Shown: positions 1 through 8,188, counted from the stretch's first letter. The stretch: DNA of 39,195 nucleotides from Gemmatimonadota bacterium (GCA_040388625.1 JAZKBK010000007.1:1-39195); one strand, 5' to 3'. The notes: generated by a model from the letters alone, not told the origin. Program-made: numbers and translations.

Positions 1-55
1 TGCTTGTAGCCGCCGTTGTTCCAGAACAGCCCGGTCAGCTTGTAGAAGCCATTGG
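1..55. repeat. Left copy of 55-bp terminal direct repeat (circular closure)
   Basis: The first 55 bases are identical to bases 39141-39195. A reading frame continues cleanly from base 1 into base 39140, so the repeat duplicates one locus and is not two biological copies. An exact 55-bp overlap is what an assembler leaves when it opens a circular graph. I read it as evidence of a complete circular genome of 39140 bp. Confidence 0.93.
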
Positions 56-263
56 GCAGCGCCACCGTGGCGACATTGGCCACAGTGGCGAGCGGCGTCT
101 CCGTCTCGAAGTACTGCTCACCGAACGCATTGGTGAGCATGTCGTATAGATCGGTGATGCTCTCGTTGATGAACTCGTTGATGTCCGAGTCCTGCAGCGC
201 CTGGTTGTCAGCACGGAGGCGCACGTCAGCTCGTAGGTCGTCGAGTCTCCTAAGTCTCGCCAC
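1..263 (-). CDS. Head-tail adaptor/neck-like protein, N-terminal part (gene spans the circle junction)
   Basis: Seen: a GTG start at 263 follows an AAGGAAGGAGGT ribosome site (269-280) at 5 nt spacing. The frame reads VARLRRLDDLRADVRLRADN and continues without a stop to base 1, then on from 39140 to the stop at 38729. The joined protein is 224 aa. The N-terminus is charged and helical, followed by the segment DINEFINESITDLYDML and a short beta region around LPNGFYKLTGLFW. Known: phage adaptor proteins bolted under the portal have this helical plan and lie between capsid and nozzle genes, as here. Inferred: it is the connector between portal and nozzle. The family assignment comes from pattern memory and position, not from a search. 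Confidence 0.8.
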   Translation of the reverse strand, partial: MARLRRLDDLRADVRLRADNQALQDSDINEFINESITDLYDMLTNAFGEQYFETETPLATVANVATVALPNGFYKLTGLFWNNGGYK

Positions 264-286
264 CGCGCACCTCCTTCCTTACTGCC

Positions 287-952
287 TCAGCTGTTGTTTG
301 ACTCGACCTCGTACCAGCTCGCGATCGGAGCGAAGAGCGGCGTTGAGCCGGCCGCGCCGTATACGTTGAGGGCCAAGCTCGAGCCGGGCGGCAGGATGAT
401 ACGGCCGCGTATCTCGTAGTTGACGAGAGCAAGGCTCAGGATGGCCGCGGAGGCGGCGCTCGGGCTCTGCGCGATCGGGGTCCACACCGGAGCCGTGGGC
501 GCCGTGATGGTGATTGTCGCCTTGCACACGAGCGCAGACGTTGCCGTCGAGAGCGGGTTGCAGTTGGCAATCGCCAACCCAGCCGTGAACGACGTCTGCG
601 CCGGCGTGGTGAACGGAGCGACGGCGACCACGTTGCCGGTTGTGCCGGCCGTGCCGCTGACGAGCCAGACGCCCAGCATGTCGAAGACGGCGGTCTTGGT
701 GTTGGTGGCGGGGTTGGTGATGCCCCACTGCGCCGCCGTGGTCTGGACGGTCTGCACCGGTGCGATACCGGTGATGGCCGCGTTGTTTCCGAGCATAAAG
801 CGCCGACCCTCGCGGGTCATGTCCACGCCTTCCGGCTCGGTGATGGAGACGCTCGCGGCGCCTGTCTGGGTGACTCGGTTGATGACGTCGCCGGACTGCT
901 TGGTCGCGAACGTCTGCGTGCCGACCGTGTACGATGAACTGGAGATAGTCAT
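287..952 (-). CDS. Virion-associated protein of unknown function (221 aa)
   Basis: This protein is rich in Thr, Ser, Ala, Val and Gly with few charged residues, typical of secreted or virion beta-sandwich proteins. No transmembrane segment or signal peptide is evident, and I recognise no catalytic motif. It starts with MTISSSSYTVGTQTF at the ATG at 952, 13 nt after the stop of the acidic 66-aa gene. It sits inside the head and neck block, between capsid-proximal proteins and the adaptor, so a structural role (decoration or head fibre) is inferred. The base and residue bias matches the neighbouring 182-aa and 132-aa proteins. Confidence 0.8.
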   Translation of the reverse strand: MTISSSSYTVGTQTFATKQSGDVINRVTQTGAASVSITEPEGVDMTREGRRFMLGNNAAITGIAPVQTVQTTAAQWGITNPATNTKTAVFDMLGVWLVSGTAGTTGNVVAVAPFTTPAQTSFTAGLAIANCNPLSTATSALVCKATITITAPTAPVWTPIAQSPSAASAAILSLALVNYEIRGRIILPPGSSLALNVYGAAGSTPLFAPIASWYEVESNNS

Positions 953-967
953 GTTCGTTTGCTTTCT

Positions 968-1168
968 TCAGCAGCAGCACTTCACGAACGCGCGGAGGGC
1001 GTCGTACGTGGCCTTGCGTTTGTCTTCCGGGATGTCGGCGGCGTCGCAGAATGCGTCACACGCTTCCATGGCGTCGGAGTCCTCCCCGTCGGCCATGTCC
1101 TCGTCGTCACCTTCATCGTCCCCACCACCCTTGTGGGGAATGGCGAGGACCAGAGCGGGCGCCTTCAC
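968..1168 (-). CDS. Small acidic protein with Cys-Cys-Cys C-terminus (66 aa)
   Basis: A GTG start at 1168 overlaps the previous stop (GTGA), and CAGGTGA upstream gives a Shine-Dalgarno-like site. The protein has an acidic central stretch (GGGDDEGDDEDMADGEDSD), then a short helix with CDAFCDAAD, and ends in RAFVKCCC. I do not recognise it. The five cysteines clustered in the last third and the acidic linker could suit metal binding or disulfide anchoring to a virion partner, but that is speculation. Its position between structural genes suggests it is made late. Confidence 0.7.
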   Translation of the reverse strand: MKAPALVLAIPHKGGGDDEGDDEDMADGEDSDAMEACDAFCDAADIPEDKRKATYDALRAFVKCCC

Positions 1169-1563
1169 GGTGTCACCTGCGAGTTGCGCAGGACCAGCAT
1201 GATCCGAATGGTCACGCTGGTGGGGTCGAGCGCGGTTCCGTCGCTGGACTTCTTGACCTGAAACTCGACGTAGTTGCCCGAGCTCTGAAACCCGGACTCA
1301 GTCACCGGCAAGATGTCCGCATCGAGGGTGCCGGCGGCCTTCAGGATGGTGGCATCGCACCACACGACCTCTTGGTAGATGTCCGAGAGGGTCACCCGAT
1401 AGACGCCCGTACCTGCCGGCTTGGTAACCGTCACATACGAGCTAATCCCGGTCGGGCCGATGGTTCCTACCGCGCTGGCGCCGTCGATTGGAACCTTGAT
1501 GAAGAAGACGTTTGGCTCCATGTGGGGCGTGCGAAACACGCCCTTTAGGCTTCGATTGGCCAT
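1165..1563 (-). CDS. Structural protein of unknown function (132 aa)
   Basis: The ATG at 1563 sits in a TAATG overlap with the stop of the upstream 182-aa gene. The protein reads MANRSLKGVFRTPHMEPNVF and continues in an alternating, mostly beta-strand pattern with many Val, Thr and Ile, ending NSQVTP. A longer open frame to 1914 exists, but it only runs antiparallel through the upstream gene and is compositionally a shadow. Its place two genes after the major capsid gene suggests a head decoration or completion role. I recognise no family. Confidence 0.78.
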   Translation of the reverse strand: MANRSLKGVFRTPHMEPNVFFIKVPIDGASAVGTIGPTGISSYVTVTKPAGTGVYRVTLSDIYQEVVWCDATILKAAGTLDADILPVTESGFQSSGNYVEFQVKKSSDGTALDPTSVTIRIMLVLRNSQVTP

Positions 1564-2111
1564 TACGCATCTCCCAGCCGGAAGGTCAGCGTGATGACGC
1601 CTCCCGGCAGAATCGTGCCAGTGCTCGCGTGCGTCTTGCTGTAGAGAATGCATGCGCCGGCCGCGATGGTCCTGTCGGCAATGGTCGCCGTCAGGGTGAA
1701 GGCGCCGGTCTGGCCAACCGTCATGGTCCCGAGCCCGCCGTTGGCCACGGTGTTCGTGGTCGCCGTCGCCACCGAGGTGGACGTGGCGCCCGCCGATGTG
1801 CGCTTGGTGAGCGTCATCGTCGAGAAGACCGAAGTCGACTCGGTGAAGCCGGTGACACCAGGCCTGAACGAAACGCCCGTGAGCGTCACGTCGAAGCCGG
1901 TGTCGTTGCTCCACAGCACGTTGTCGGTAATGTCGGTACCGGCAGCGGCGTCGTCTCCGGTTCCGATTGCCGCTCCCGCGCCCGGTTTCAGGCAGGGGAT
2001 GCGGAGCGTGAGCAGCTGGCTAAGGACTGCGGCCTGCGTGCTCGAGGGGGTGGCCCCGACGGCCTGAGTCATGCCGAGGAGGAAGGTGCGAACGTCTTTG
2101 ATTGCGGTCAT
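1563..2111 (-). CDS. Probable capsid-associated beta-sandwich protein (182 aa)
   Basis: It begins MTAIKDVRTFLLGMTQ at the ATG at 2111, preceded by GAGGAG 8 nt upstream and only 12 nt after the capsid stop. The N-terminal 45 residues are helical and leucine-rich. The rest is Thr/Ala/Gly/Val-rich with repeated TxTxT strands (TLTGVSF, TMTLTKRTS, FTLTATIADRT), typical of an exposed beta-sandwich. Being directly downstream of the major capsid gene makes a decoration or cement protein the best guess. No enzyme motif is visible. Confidence 0.8.
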   Translation of the reverse strand: MTAIKDVRTFLLGMTQAVGATPSSTQAAVLSQLLTLRIPCLKPGAGAAIGTGDDAAAGTDITDNVLWSNDTGFDVTLTGVSFRPGVTGFTESTSVFSTMTLTKRTSAGATSTSVATATTNTVANGGLGTMTVGQTGAFTLTATIADRTIAAGACILYSKTHASTGTILPGGVITLTFRLGDA

Positions 2112-2123
2112 GGGCTCAGCTCC

Positions 2124-3344
2124 TCACCACGTGATCCGGGCGTTCCAGCCAGGCGCGTAGCAGCCAACGTTTCCGTAGTAGCCAACGCGGATTTGGTAGG
2201 CGTCAGCCCCCGCCTCGCGCAGCCAGGTGTTTCCGTCGAGGTCGAGGATGTGCGGCACGTCTCCGCCCGAGCTCACAAGCTCCCAGGTGTCCATCTGGAG
2301 CAGCCAAGCGGTACCCTTGGGGCACTTGGGGTCGGATACGATCTTCACCGGGCCAGCGCCGGTTTCGACCTCGATGGCCTTATATCCAACGCCAGCGAGC
2401 GTTGAGTCGGCCGACGTGTACTCGCGCTTGGTCCCGAGCAGCTTGACCAGCGGCGATACGTCGAGGTTGTTGGCAAGGAGCGTGTCCGAGGTCCCATTCT
2501 CCTTGAGCACTCTGGCAACCGCCTCGATAAGCACTTCGTCCTGCGGGCCGCCGCTGCCGTTGTAGCGAACGCCGCCGAGGCGGGTGGTGTCGTCGGTTCG
2601 GTCGACACCGAAGAACGCCGTGGCGCCGGGGGCAGACGACGGGATCCAGGCTCCGAGGCCGCTCATGGCAGCGCCGAAGTCACCCTCGCGGAAGATGTAG
2701 TCGGTGTTGAGCGCTCCGGGGATCTGGGTGGACCAGTTGCCACCGGTGGTCGTCAGGGTGCCGAGGTCGCGATCGACGCCGGAGATCTGAACGTGCCCGC
2801 CGCGCACCGAGCCAGACGTGCCGTCGGTGCTAGCCAGCTGAACCCACATGCCCTTATCGAAGCGAGCGATGTCCGCCGGCTTGGAGAGGGTGATGGTCGC
2901 TCCGGCCATGGTGCTCGCGCCGTCGATGACTGCTCGAGCGCCGCCGCCGTTGCCGTAGAGGTCGATTTCCGCCGACTCGCCGCAAGTCTGAATGGCCGAG
3001 TCGAGCTCACCGGACAGCGCATTGACGAGCGACTGGGCGTTACCCTTGCACTCGGCGATGGTCTTGCCGGCGACGCTCGCAACGGCGTAGTCGGTCACCG
3101 TGGTGACTGCGAACTTCTTGTACGAGCTCGGGCCCGCGTTGGCCTGTGCGGTGCCGAAGTTGTGCGATCCGCCCGACACTCGGGCATAGCGCATGACGAA
3201 GTTTTTCTGATCGCCCGGACCGTCGGGGTCCTTGGGGATCATGCCCAGCAATGGCGACTTCTTGTACGCCATCTGCTGAACCTTTTTGGACTGGTACTTG
3301 GTCTTCAGGATCGGCGTTGCCGCCGTCGTATCGAATGCAGCCAT
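2124..3344 (-). CDS. Major capsid protein (406 aa)
   Basis: It probably forms the icosahedral shell with an HK97-type fold. Seen: length near 400 aa, an N-terminal arm (MAAFDTTAATPILKTKYQSK), the segment KKSPLLGMIPKDPDGPGDQKN that resembles the start of a capsid E-loop region, a central Gly/Ser-rich domain, and a beta-rich C-terminus ending YAPGWNARITW. The ATG at 3344 has a strong GGAGG 5 nt upstream. It lies directly after portal and scaffold genes, the standard order for this protein. No delta domain is obvious at the N-terminus, which fits the separate scaffold gene upstream. The role is secure from length, order and composition, although I could not run a fold search. Confidence 0.9.
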   Translation of the reverse strand: MAAFDTTAATPILKTKYQSKKVQQMAYKKSPLLGMIPKDPDGPGDQKNFVMRYARVSGGSHNFGTAQANAGPSSYKKFAVTTVTDYAVASVAGKTIAECKGNAQSLVNALSGELDSAIQTCGESAEIDLYGNGGGARAVIDGASTMAGATITLSKPADIARFDKGMWVQLASTDGTSGSVRGGHVQISGVDRDLGTLTTTGGNWSTQIPGALNTDYIFREGDFGAAMSGLGAWIPSSAPGATAFFGVDRTDDTTRLGGVRYNGSGGPQDEVLIEAVARVLKENGTSDTLLANNLDVSPLVKLLGTKREYTSADSTLAGVGYKAIEVETGAGPVKIVSDPKCPKGTAWLLQMDTWELVSSGGDVPHILDLDGNTWLREAGADAYQIRVGYYGNVGCYAPGWNARITW

Positions 3345-3386
3345 CGAAGCCTCCGGGGGAACCCGGGGGCGCTGTAGCTATTGGGG

Positions 3387-4349
3387 CTAGCGCCACCGCG
3401 AGTCGGCGCGCCTGAGCTCTTCCACGGCTAGCTGAGTGAGCTCTTTATCGCTCATCTCGAGGATGTCTTTGACCGTGCCGGGAGTCGCCCTAGACGCAGC
3501 GTCTTGGTTGGAGATCGAACGCTTTCGCGTTTCGGGCTGCGCCGACTTGACGGCTCCTGCTCGCTCGGAGTTCGTGGGCTCTTGTTGACCGCTCCCACGC
3601 TGGCGGTGTGCTTCGATGCGGCTGTAGTCTGCCGCTGTGTTAGCTTCCAAGTCAGCCAAGACTTTGTCAAGCGGTATTTCTTGGCCTGTGCGCTCGAAGT
3701 TGGAAATGACGATGCTTGTGGCACGTTGCCACACACTCTCCGGCGTATAGGCCGCAAGGTGCGGATACTTCGGCAGCACCGTCTCTACGTAGGGGCGCGT
3801 CTTGGCCATGTAGCTGGAGATGGCCGTCTGCTTCTCGGTCACCTCTGCGGCCTTGGCGCGAGCTTCCTCGTCAGCCTTGGCCTTGGCGTCGCGCTCTGCC
3901 AGCGTCTGCTCGAGCCTGGTCACGCGCTCGTTGGGGTCGTTCTCTTGGAGCGTGCGCTCCATCCAGCTCTTGTAGACGTTGGCCTTGGGTACACCGCGGA
4001 CCTTGGCCACCTGGTCGAGCAGCTTGTCCGGGTCGGTGTCGAGCAGGGCCAGGATCTCCTTGGCCTTGGCCTCGCGCTGCTCGAGTTCGCGTTCCTTCTC
4101 GACGGTGCGGCCTTCGCGCTGGTCGAGCCTGCCCTTGCGGCGGGACAGCTTCTCGCTCCATGCGGTCAGCTTGTCGACAGTGGGTTTAGGCTTCGCCTCC
4201 GCTGCCGGCTCGCCCTCCTTGCCTTCCGTCTCGACAACGTCACCGCCACCCTCTGCCGGCGCGGATTGGGGGCTCTCATCAACGGCAGAGGGGGCGGCAA
4301 CACTTTCGGCCGCGGCATCGCCGGCCTGAACTTTGGTCTCATCGCTCAT
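3387..4349 (-). CDS. Capsid scaffolding protein (320 aa)
   Basis: It probably directs procapsid assembly and is then lost from the head. Seen: an acidic, Pro/Ala/Glu-rich disordered N-terminus (about residues 1-55), a long charged helical and coiled-coil region (about 60-185) with dense Glu, Arg, Lys and Ala (KERELEQREAKAKEILALLD), and a helical C-terminus ending ELRRADSRWR, where basic residues would contact the shell. No protease motif is present. The ATG at 4349 overlaps the portal stop (ATGA), and the gene precedes the capsid gene by 42 nt. Order portal-scaffold-capsid and composition both support the call. Confidence 0.88.
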   Translation of the reverse strand: MSDETKVQAGDAAAESVAAPSAVDESPQSAPAEGGGDVVETEGKEGEPAAEAKPKPTVDKLTAWSEKLSRRKGRLDQREGRTVEKERELEQREAKAKEILALLDTDPDKLLDQVAKVRGVPKANVYKSWMERTLQENDPNERVTRLEQTLAERDAKAKADEEARAKAAEVTEKQTAISSYMAKTRPYVETVLPKYPHLAAYTPESVWQRATSIVISNFERTGQEIPLDKVLADLEANTAADYSRIEAHRQRGSGQQEPTNSERAGAVKSAQPETRKRSISNQDAASRATPGTVKDILEMSDKELTQLAVEELRRADSRWR

Positions 4350-6211
4350 TGAAGGACACTCCCAGGCGGGGGCCCTTGCGGTGGCGGAGCCGGACCGCCT
4401 GGCGTGCCCCCAGGCACCGGCGCTCCCACGACTGGAGACATCCCGCTAAGCTGCGGGTCCTGCCCGGCGCTCTTGCCGGCATTCATCAGCTCTTCCACAT
4501 CGGCCTGGAACTGGAGAATCAGATCCAGGTTCGCCGGCGGGCTCTTGCGGTATTTGTTCCGCGCCCACAGGTAGAAGTCGACGGACGTCTCAAGCGCCTC
4601 ATCGAGATCCATCTGCGGTAGCGGCCCTTGGTATTCGCCGTCCGTCAGCATGCGAGCGAGGCACTCGCGAACGTTGTTGTAGGAGGCGTCGCCCATCTCG
4701 GCGGCCTCCTCGAGCTCGGGGAAGTCGAGCAGGCGCTTACCCTCGGCCGGCGTGATCCATCCCGCGCCGGCCAGGTCTTGCACCTGCTGCATGCGCTGAG
4801 CGGGAGCGCTCGCAAGGGCCGAGGTGGGGAACACCTGGAGCACAGTCGGCTGGCGCTTCATGTCCGGCAGCTCGACTTCTTCGGTCTCGCGCTTGCCCAC
4901 GTAGATGACCGGCTTGCGGCCCGAGCGCTTCGCCATGTCGAGGAGCAACTCCGCCTCGTCCATGCAGAATTCCTCGTAGGCCTGCGCGAAGTCGGCGTAG
5001 CGGCTGTCCTCGATGTCCAGCGCCACCTCTTGGGCCTTGCCGCTCTTGAGGGTCGGATCCTTCTGCCCCGCCGCGGTCATCGCGTTGATGCCGGCCTCGC
5101 GGAACGAAGCGTCGACCAGCCACAGCAGGTGCTGGAACTTCTCGGGGTGCACCGTCTGCGCAACGGCGAACGTGGGCGCCGCGCCGGTGTATTCGAGGAT
5201 TCCGCCAATCTCGTTGTTGAAGTGCGACTTCAGGATCTTGGAGCCGCGCTCGCACAACACCCGGAAGTTCGAGCCGACGTGAAACGAGCGCTGAATCTCC
5301 ATCAGCAGCTTGTTGATCTCGAGCTGTTTGCCCGCGAGCAGCTGGGCCAGGCCAGAGCCGTACCAGCCCAGCACCGGCTCGCAGTAGCGAAGGAAGCGGT
5401 GTTGGAAGCCGGTTGAGTCGCCGAATTGCAGCGTGGCGCCAGGGATGACGATGGCGTCACGGCCATCACTTGCGCCTTCGCCCGACGGCAGGTGCCACGC
5501 CTCGCACACCTCGACTTGGTCACTCGGGACCATATCGCCAGCCGTCCAGCGGCCGCGATCGTCCCAGCCGGCTCGGTCGATCTCCGCCGCGAACTTCGGG
5601 AACTTCTCGGTGAGCACGAGCTTGTCCATCGTGCGCTGCTGGTAGAGGCACCGCGGATCGCCATACTTCGCGTCGGCATCGGCCACGTAGCATTCGGGCG
5701 TGAACGTGCGCTCGAGCGTCGGCTGGCCATCGTTGTCGTGCCCCCTCACGCCGCCGGTGCCGAAGATGAGCGCATCGCGCACCACCTTGCGGTTCAGCCG
5801 ATAGACCTTGTTCTCGTAGAACTGGCCTTCGCTGTACTTGTTGAGCTGCTTCGCCTGCTGCTGGAGGTCCCAGTCCCCCCCGCTGGTCAGCCAGAACGGG
5901 CGAGGCTTGCCCTTCACAATCTTCGCCAGCAGCGTGTCAATGACGCTGCGGACGATGTTCACGGACAGCGGCGCACTCGCGTATGCGGCCTGCGTCGTGT
6001 AGCTGGTGACGCCAAACCCCTGCACAAGGTCAGCGCCGTAGAGGCAATAGTGAATCAGGTCGCGGTCGGTGCGCGCGCTCTGGTTCTCTTTGATGCGGTT
6101 GACGATGCTGAAGATGGCGTCGTGTGCCGGCTGGATTGGGTCGCCTTTCTCGTCCTTCGGCCACCAGCGCTGATCGCGCGCCTCGCCCCCGGTGACCGCG
6201 AGGCTGCTCAC
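4346..6211 (-). CDS. Portal protein (621 aa)
   Basis: It forms the dodecameric DNA channel at the capsid vertex and docks the terminase. Seen: an N-terminal Trp/Lys-rich segment, then AYASAPLSVNIVRSVIDTLLAKIVKGKPRPFWLTSGGDW, a region typical of the podoviral portal wing, a helix-rich clip and stem region (about 270-330, LLAGKQLEINKLLMEIQRSFH), and a Pro/Gly-rich tail (about 590-621). The GTG start at 6211 overlaps the stop of the 79-aa gene (GTGA). It follows the large terminase by one gene and precedes the scaffold, the usual order. Length is within the range for large podoviral portals. Confidence 0.92.
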   Translation of the reverse strand: MSSLAVTGGEARDQRWWPKDEKGDPIQPAHDAIFSIVNRIKENQSARTDRDLIHYCLYGADLVQGFGVTSYTTQAAYASAPLSVNIVRSVIDTLLAKIVKGKPRPFWLTSGGDWDLQQQAKQLNKYSEGQFYENKVYRLNRKVVRDALIFGTGGVRGHDNDGQPTLERTFTPECYVADADAKYGDPRCLYQQRTMDKLVLTEKFPKFAAEIDRAGWDDRGRWTAGDMVPSDQVEVCEAWHLPSGEGASDGRDAIVIPGATLQFGDSTGFQHRFLRYCEPVLGWYGSGLAQLLAGKQLEINKLLMEIQRSFHVGSNFRVLCERGSKILKSHFNNEIGGILEYTGAAPTFAVAQTVHPEKFQHLLWLVDASFREAGINAMTAAGQKDPTLKSGKAQEVALDIEDSRYADFAQAYEEFCMDEAELLLDMAKRSGRKPVIYVGKRETEEVELPDMKRQPTVLQVFPTSALASAPAQRMQQVQDLAGAGWITPAEGKRLLDFPELEEAAEMGDASYNNVRECLARMLTDGEYQGPLPQMDLDEALETSVDFYLWARNKYRKSPPANLDLILQFQADVEELMNAGKSAGQDPQLSGMSPVVGAPVPGGTPGGPAPPPQGPPPGSVLQ

Positions 6212-6447
6212 TCGACGGCCTTCTTGGCTCGAGGCACTAGGCGGACGGTGTTGCCAGAGGAGCGGAACAACAGGTCGAGGGCCGCCTGCTCCACCTCGGT
6301 GGGAGTCAGCTCCTTGGCGGGCGCCTCATCGGCAGGCTGTGCAACTACTGCCCGACCTAGCTCAAGCTGGATCTCGCCAGAGCGATAGCTGTGCACTCCG
6401 TGCTCGCGGAGTAGTGCAAGGAGTGCACGTAGCTCGTCCAGGCCCAC
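6208..6447 (-). CDS. Unknown protein between terminase and portal (79 aa)
   Basis: The frame opens just after a TGA at 6481-6483, and GTG at 6447 is the first usable start. No clear ribosome site precedes it. The protein is helical: LDELRALLALLREHG, a Pro/Ala linker, then LTPTEVEQAALDLLFRSS and a basic end. The stop overlaps the portal start (GTGA). I do not recognise it. A small helical protein here may act in packaging or portal assembly, which is inference from position only. Confidence 0.65.
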   Translation of the reverse strand: MGLDELRALLALLREHGVHSYRSGEIQLELGRAVVAQPADEAPAKELTPTEVEQAALDLLFRSSGNTVRLVPRAKKAVE

Positions 6448-6455
6448 TGATAATG

Positions 6456-6484
6456 GCTGTACACTGCCATATGCTGCGTGTCAA
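6456..6484 (-). promoter_or_regulatory. Candidate promoter upstream of the head genes
   Basis: The 66-nt gap after the large terminase holds a perfect minus-strand TTGACA (6484-6479). A weak -10-like TACAGC (6461-6456) follows at 17-nt spacing. It is the only sizeable gap between packaging and head genes, so a promoter for the morphogenesis block would fit. The -10 match is poor, so this is tentative. Confidence 0.25.
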
Positions 6485-6513
6485 ATCTGCTCATGCCGTG
6501 CAATGTCTGCGCA

Positions 6514-7914
6514 CTACCAAAAGCGCCGGCTGAACCAGTCCACTCCCTGCTCGTCGGCCTCTTTGCGGCGCTCCCAGCGCTCCATGTGCTGCCGGCGTAG
6601 GCGCTCCTCTTCACTTGGCTCCGGCTCCAGGCTCGGGTCGGCATCCTCAGCGAACGCCTTGCACTCGCGCCAGCCGTAGAGGGCGGCGTCGAGGCAGTGG
6701 TTATCGAACCGCGGGTCCTCCTTCTCGCGCTTCTCGTCCCACTGGCAGATGGTCGCCTCCTCGACCCATTGCTTGCACTTGTCGGCCACTACGCGGATGA
6801 GCCCCGACTTGAGGTCGCCGTTGAACAGCTCGATGTAGCCACGCTTGTTGGTCTTCTGCGCGGGCATGATGGGCACCGCGAACCGCTGGCGAGCCTCCTC
6901 GGCGAAGCCCTTGCCGAGCCCCCCGACGTCGCCGACGATGCGGTCGAAGTGCCACTTGGCGTTTAGCTCGCGGACGATGCGCGCCGCTTCCGAGGGGATG
7001 AGGCCCGTTTGGCCCCAGCATTCGAGGAGGACGCACGTTTGCTGGTGCGGCTCCCACGCCCAGATGGCAAAAGCGGTTGCGTCGACCACACCATAATCGC
7101 ACCCAAGGATGGTCTGTCGAGCAGGCCCGCCGCCCAGAACTCCAGTGCCGTTTCGAGTCGGCTCATATTGATAGACCAGCGACCCACTGTCACGTACCCA
7201 TTCACCGAGCCATTCCCTGCGGTAGATCGGGTGGTCCTCGGTCCAATGGTTCGCTTTGCGCTCATGGTCTAGCTCCTCTCGGGCGTGGGGTACGTGAGGG
7301 TTTTCCAGCACCGTCCAATGGTGGAGCTTGAAGGGGCTGGCTGGGTCGGTAGTAGCGTCATGGAACAGCCCAACACAGGCAGCCCCTGGCGTCCCAATAA
7401 GGCATAGAGTGCCTCGAAGGTCGATGAGAGCTGGCCGCAGGATTTCTCGTACGAGACTCTCAAGAACCGAAGGCCTAAAGCTGGCGGCTTCGTCCACGAT
7501 TGCCAGGAGGTACTTGCCTCCACGTAGCCGCTCGATGGTAGCCGCATCATCAGCGCCAACGAGGAAGATGCTTGATCCATTGGGTAGCCTCGCAGTGAGC
7601 TCGGAATGGTTGAAGGTGAGGCCGAGCGAGTGCCGGTGGTCGAAGCGGATGAGCTCCTCCCACAGCAGCCGCTTGGCCGATGCGCGGGTCAGCGCGATGT
7701 ACGCCGACACCGTGCCAGGGTTGCGGAAGGCGGCTAGCAGCAGGTAAGCGCACGCGGCGTACGTCTTACCCGCCCGACGCGAGCAGAGCGCCGCTTTGGC
7801 CCTGCCCGCATCGGCGATGAACGCGAGCTGCTGGGCAAACAGCTCGCGCACGAAGGGGGGCGTGCCCCACCGCTTCTCCGCCTCCAGCACCAGTGGGAGG
7901 ATGTCGTCAGGCAT
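6514..7914 (-). CDS. Terminase large subunit (466 aa)
   Basis: This is the ATP-driven DNA packaging motor with a headful or site-specific nuclease. Seen: a Walker A-type motif CSRRAGKT at residues 44-51, a Walker B motif LLAIVDEA near residue 137, a TGTPG-like motif (CLIGTPGAA), and a C-terminal RNase H-fold nuclease with acidic residues in GCDYGVVD, in IVGDVGGLGKG and in DNHCLDAALYGWR. The C-terminal 45 residues are charged, typical of portal docking. The ATG at 7914 overlaps the stop of a 25-aa membrane peptide gene. Length is at the short end for the family, but both domains look complete. Confidence 0.95.
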   Translation of the reverse strand: MPDDILPLVLEAEKRWGTPPFVRELFAQQLAFIADAGRAKAALCSRRAGKTYAACAYLLLAAFRNPGTVSAYIALTRASAKRLLWEELIRFDHRHSLGLTFNHSELTARLPNGSSIFLVGADDAATIERLRGGKYLLAIVDEAASFRPSVLESLVREILRPALIDLRGTLCLIGTPGAACVGLFHDATTDPASPFKLHHWTVLENPHVPHAREELDHERKANHWTEDHPIYRREWLGEWVRDSGSLVYQYEPTRNGTGVLGGGPARQTILGCDYGVVDATAFAIWAWEPHQQTCVLLECWGQTGLIPSEAARIVRELNAKWHFDRIVGDVGGLGKGFAEEARQRFAVPIMPAQKTNKRGYIELFNGDLKSGLIRVVADKCKQWVEEATICQWDEKREKEDPRFDNHCLDAALYGWRECKAFAEDADPSLEPEPSEEERLRRQHMERWERRKEADEQGVDWFSRRFW

Positions 7915-7984
7915 CGCCTCGCCAATGCGCCCCGAGAATGAACCCGAGAGCGAGCACCATCAGCATTGCGATTAGCTGGCTCAC
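7907..7984 (-). CDS. Single-span membrane micropeptide (25 aa)
   Basis: A GTG at 7984 overlaps the preceding stop (GTGA), and its own TGA (7907-7909) overlaps the terminase start region. The translation is MSQLIAMLMVLALGFILGAHW followed by RGDA: one hydrophobic span with a polar C-terminus. Coupled starts on both sides support translation. The function is unknown. It could be a holin-like or membrane-modulating peptide, but no family can be assigned at this length. Confidence 0.5.
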   Translation of the reverse strand: MSQLIAMLMVLALGFILGAHWRGDA

Positions 7985-8100
7985 TTGGGGTGCGTGCCCA
8001 CGTGTTTCATTATGCCGACGAATGCTCGGACGCCAATCCACCCGCCGTGCCACACGACACTGCACAGCAGCCACCAATAGAAGAATTGCCAGAACGTCAT
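7981..8100 (-). CDS. Trp-rich membrane micropeptide (39 aa)
   Basis: The ATG at 8100 follows a clear GGAGG (spacing 5). The protein begins MTFWQFFYWWLLCSVVWHGG and continues to a basic end (IMKHVGTHPK). Five Trp and four Phe sit mostly in one membrane-spanning segment. The stop overlaps the next GTG start. The strong ribosome site makes this the best supported of the three micro-ORFs here. The function is unknown. Confidence 0.6.
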   Translation of the reverse strand: MTFWQFFYWWLLCSVVWHGGWIGVRAFVGIMKHVGTHPK

Positions 8101-8110
8101 GATTGCCTCC

Positions 8111-8188
8111 TCACACGCATCCCCGAAAGTCGACGGTCGCCGTCCCGCAGTAATGGCAGCAGCACCAGCACCAGAGTAGGACGCTCAC
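8111..8188 (-). CDS. Cys-rich micropeptide (25 aa)
   Basis: The GTG at 8188 overlaps the stop of the zinc-finger gene (GTGA). The translation starts MSVLLWCWCCCHYCGTATVD and ends FRGCV. Six Cys and one His in 25 residues, five of the Cys within eight positions, suggest metal binding or palmitoyl-like membrane attachment, although neither is proven. The stop lies just before the ribosome site of the next micro-ORF. Short length keeps confidence moderate. Confidence 0.45.
   Translation of the reverse strand: MSVLLWCWCCCHYCGTATVDFRGCV

Noticed and set aside
5426-6388. A 320-aa plus-strand frame over the portal gene
   Set aside because: Portal protein motifs, position and coupling on the minus strand are decisive; no start signal exists for the plus frame.
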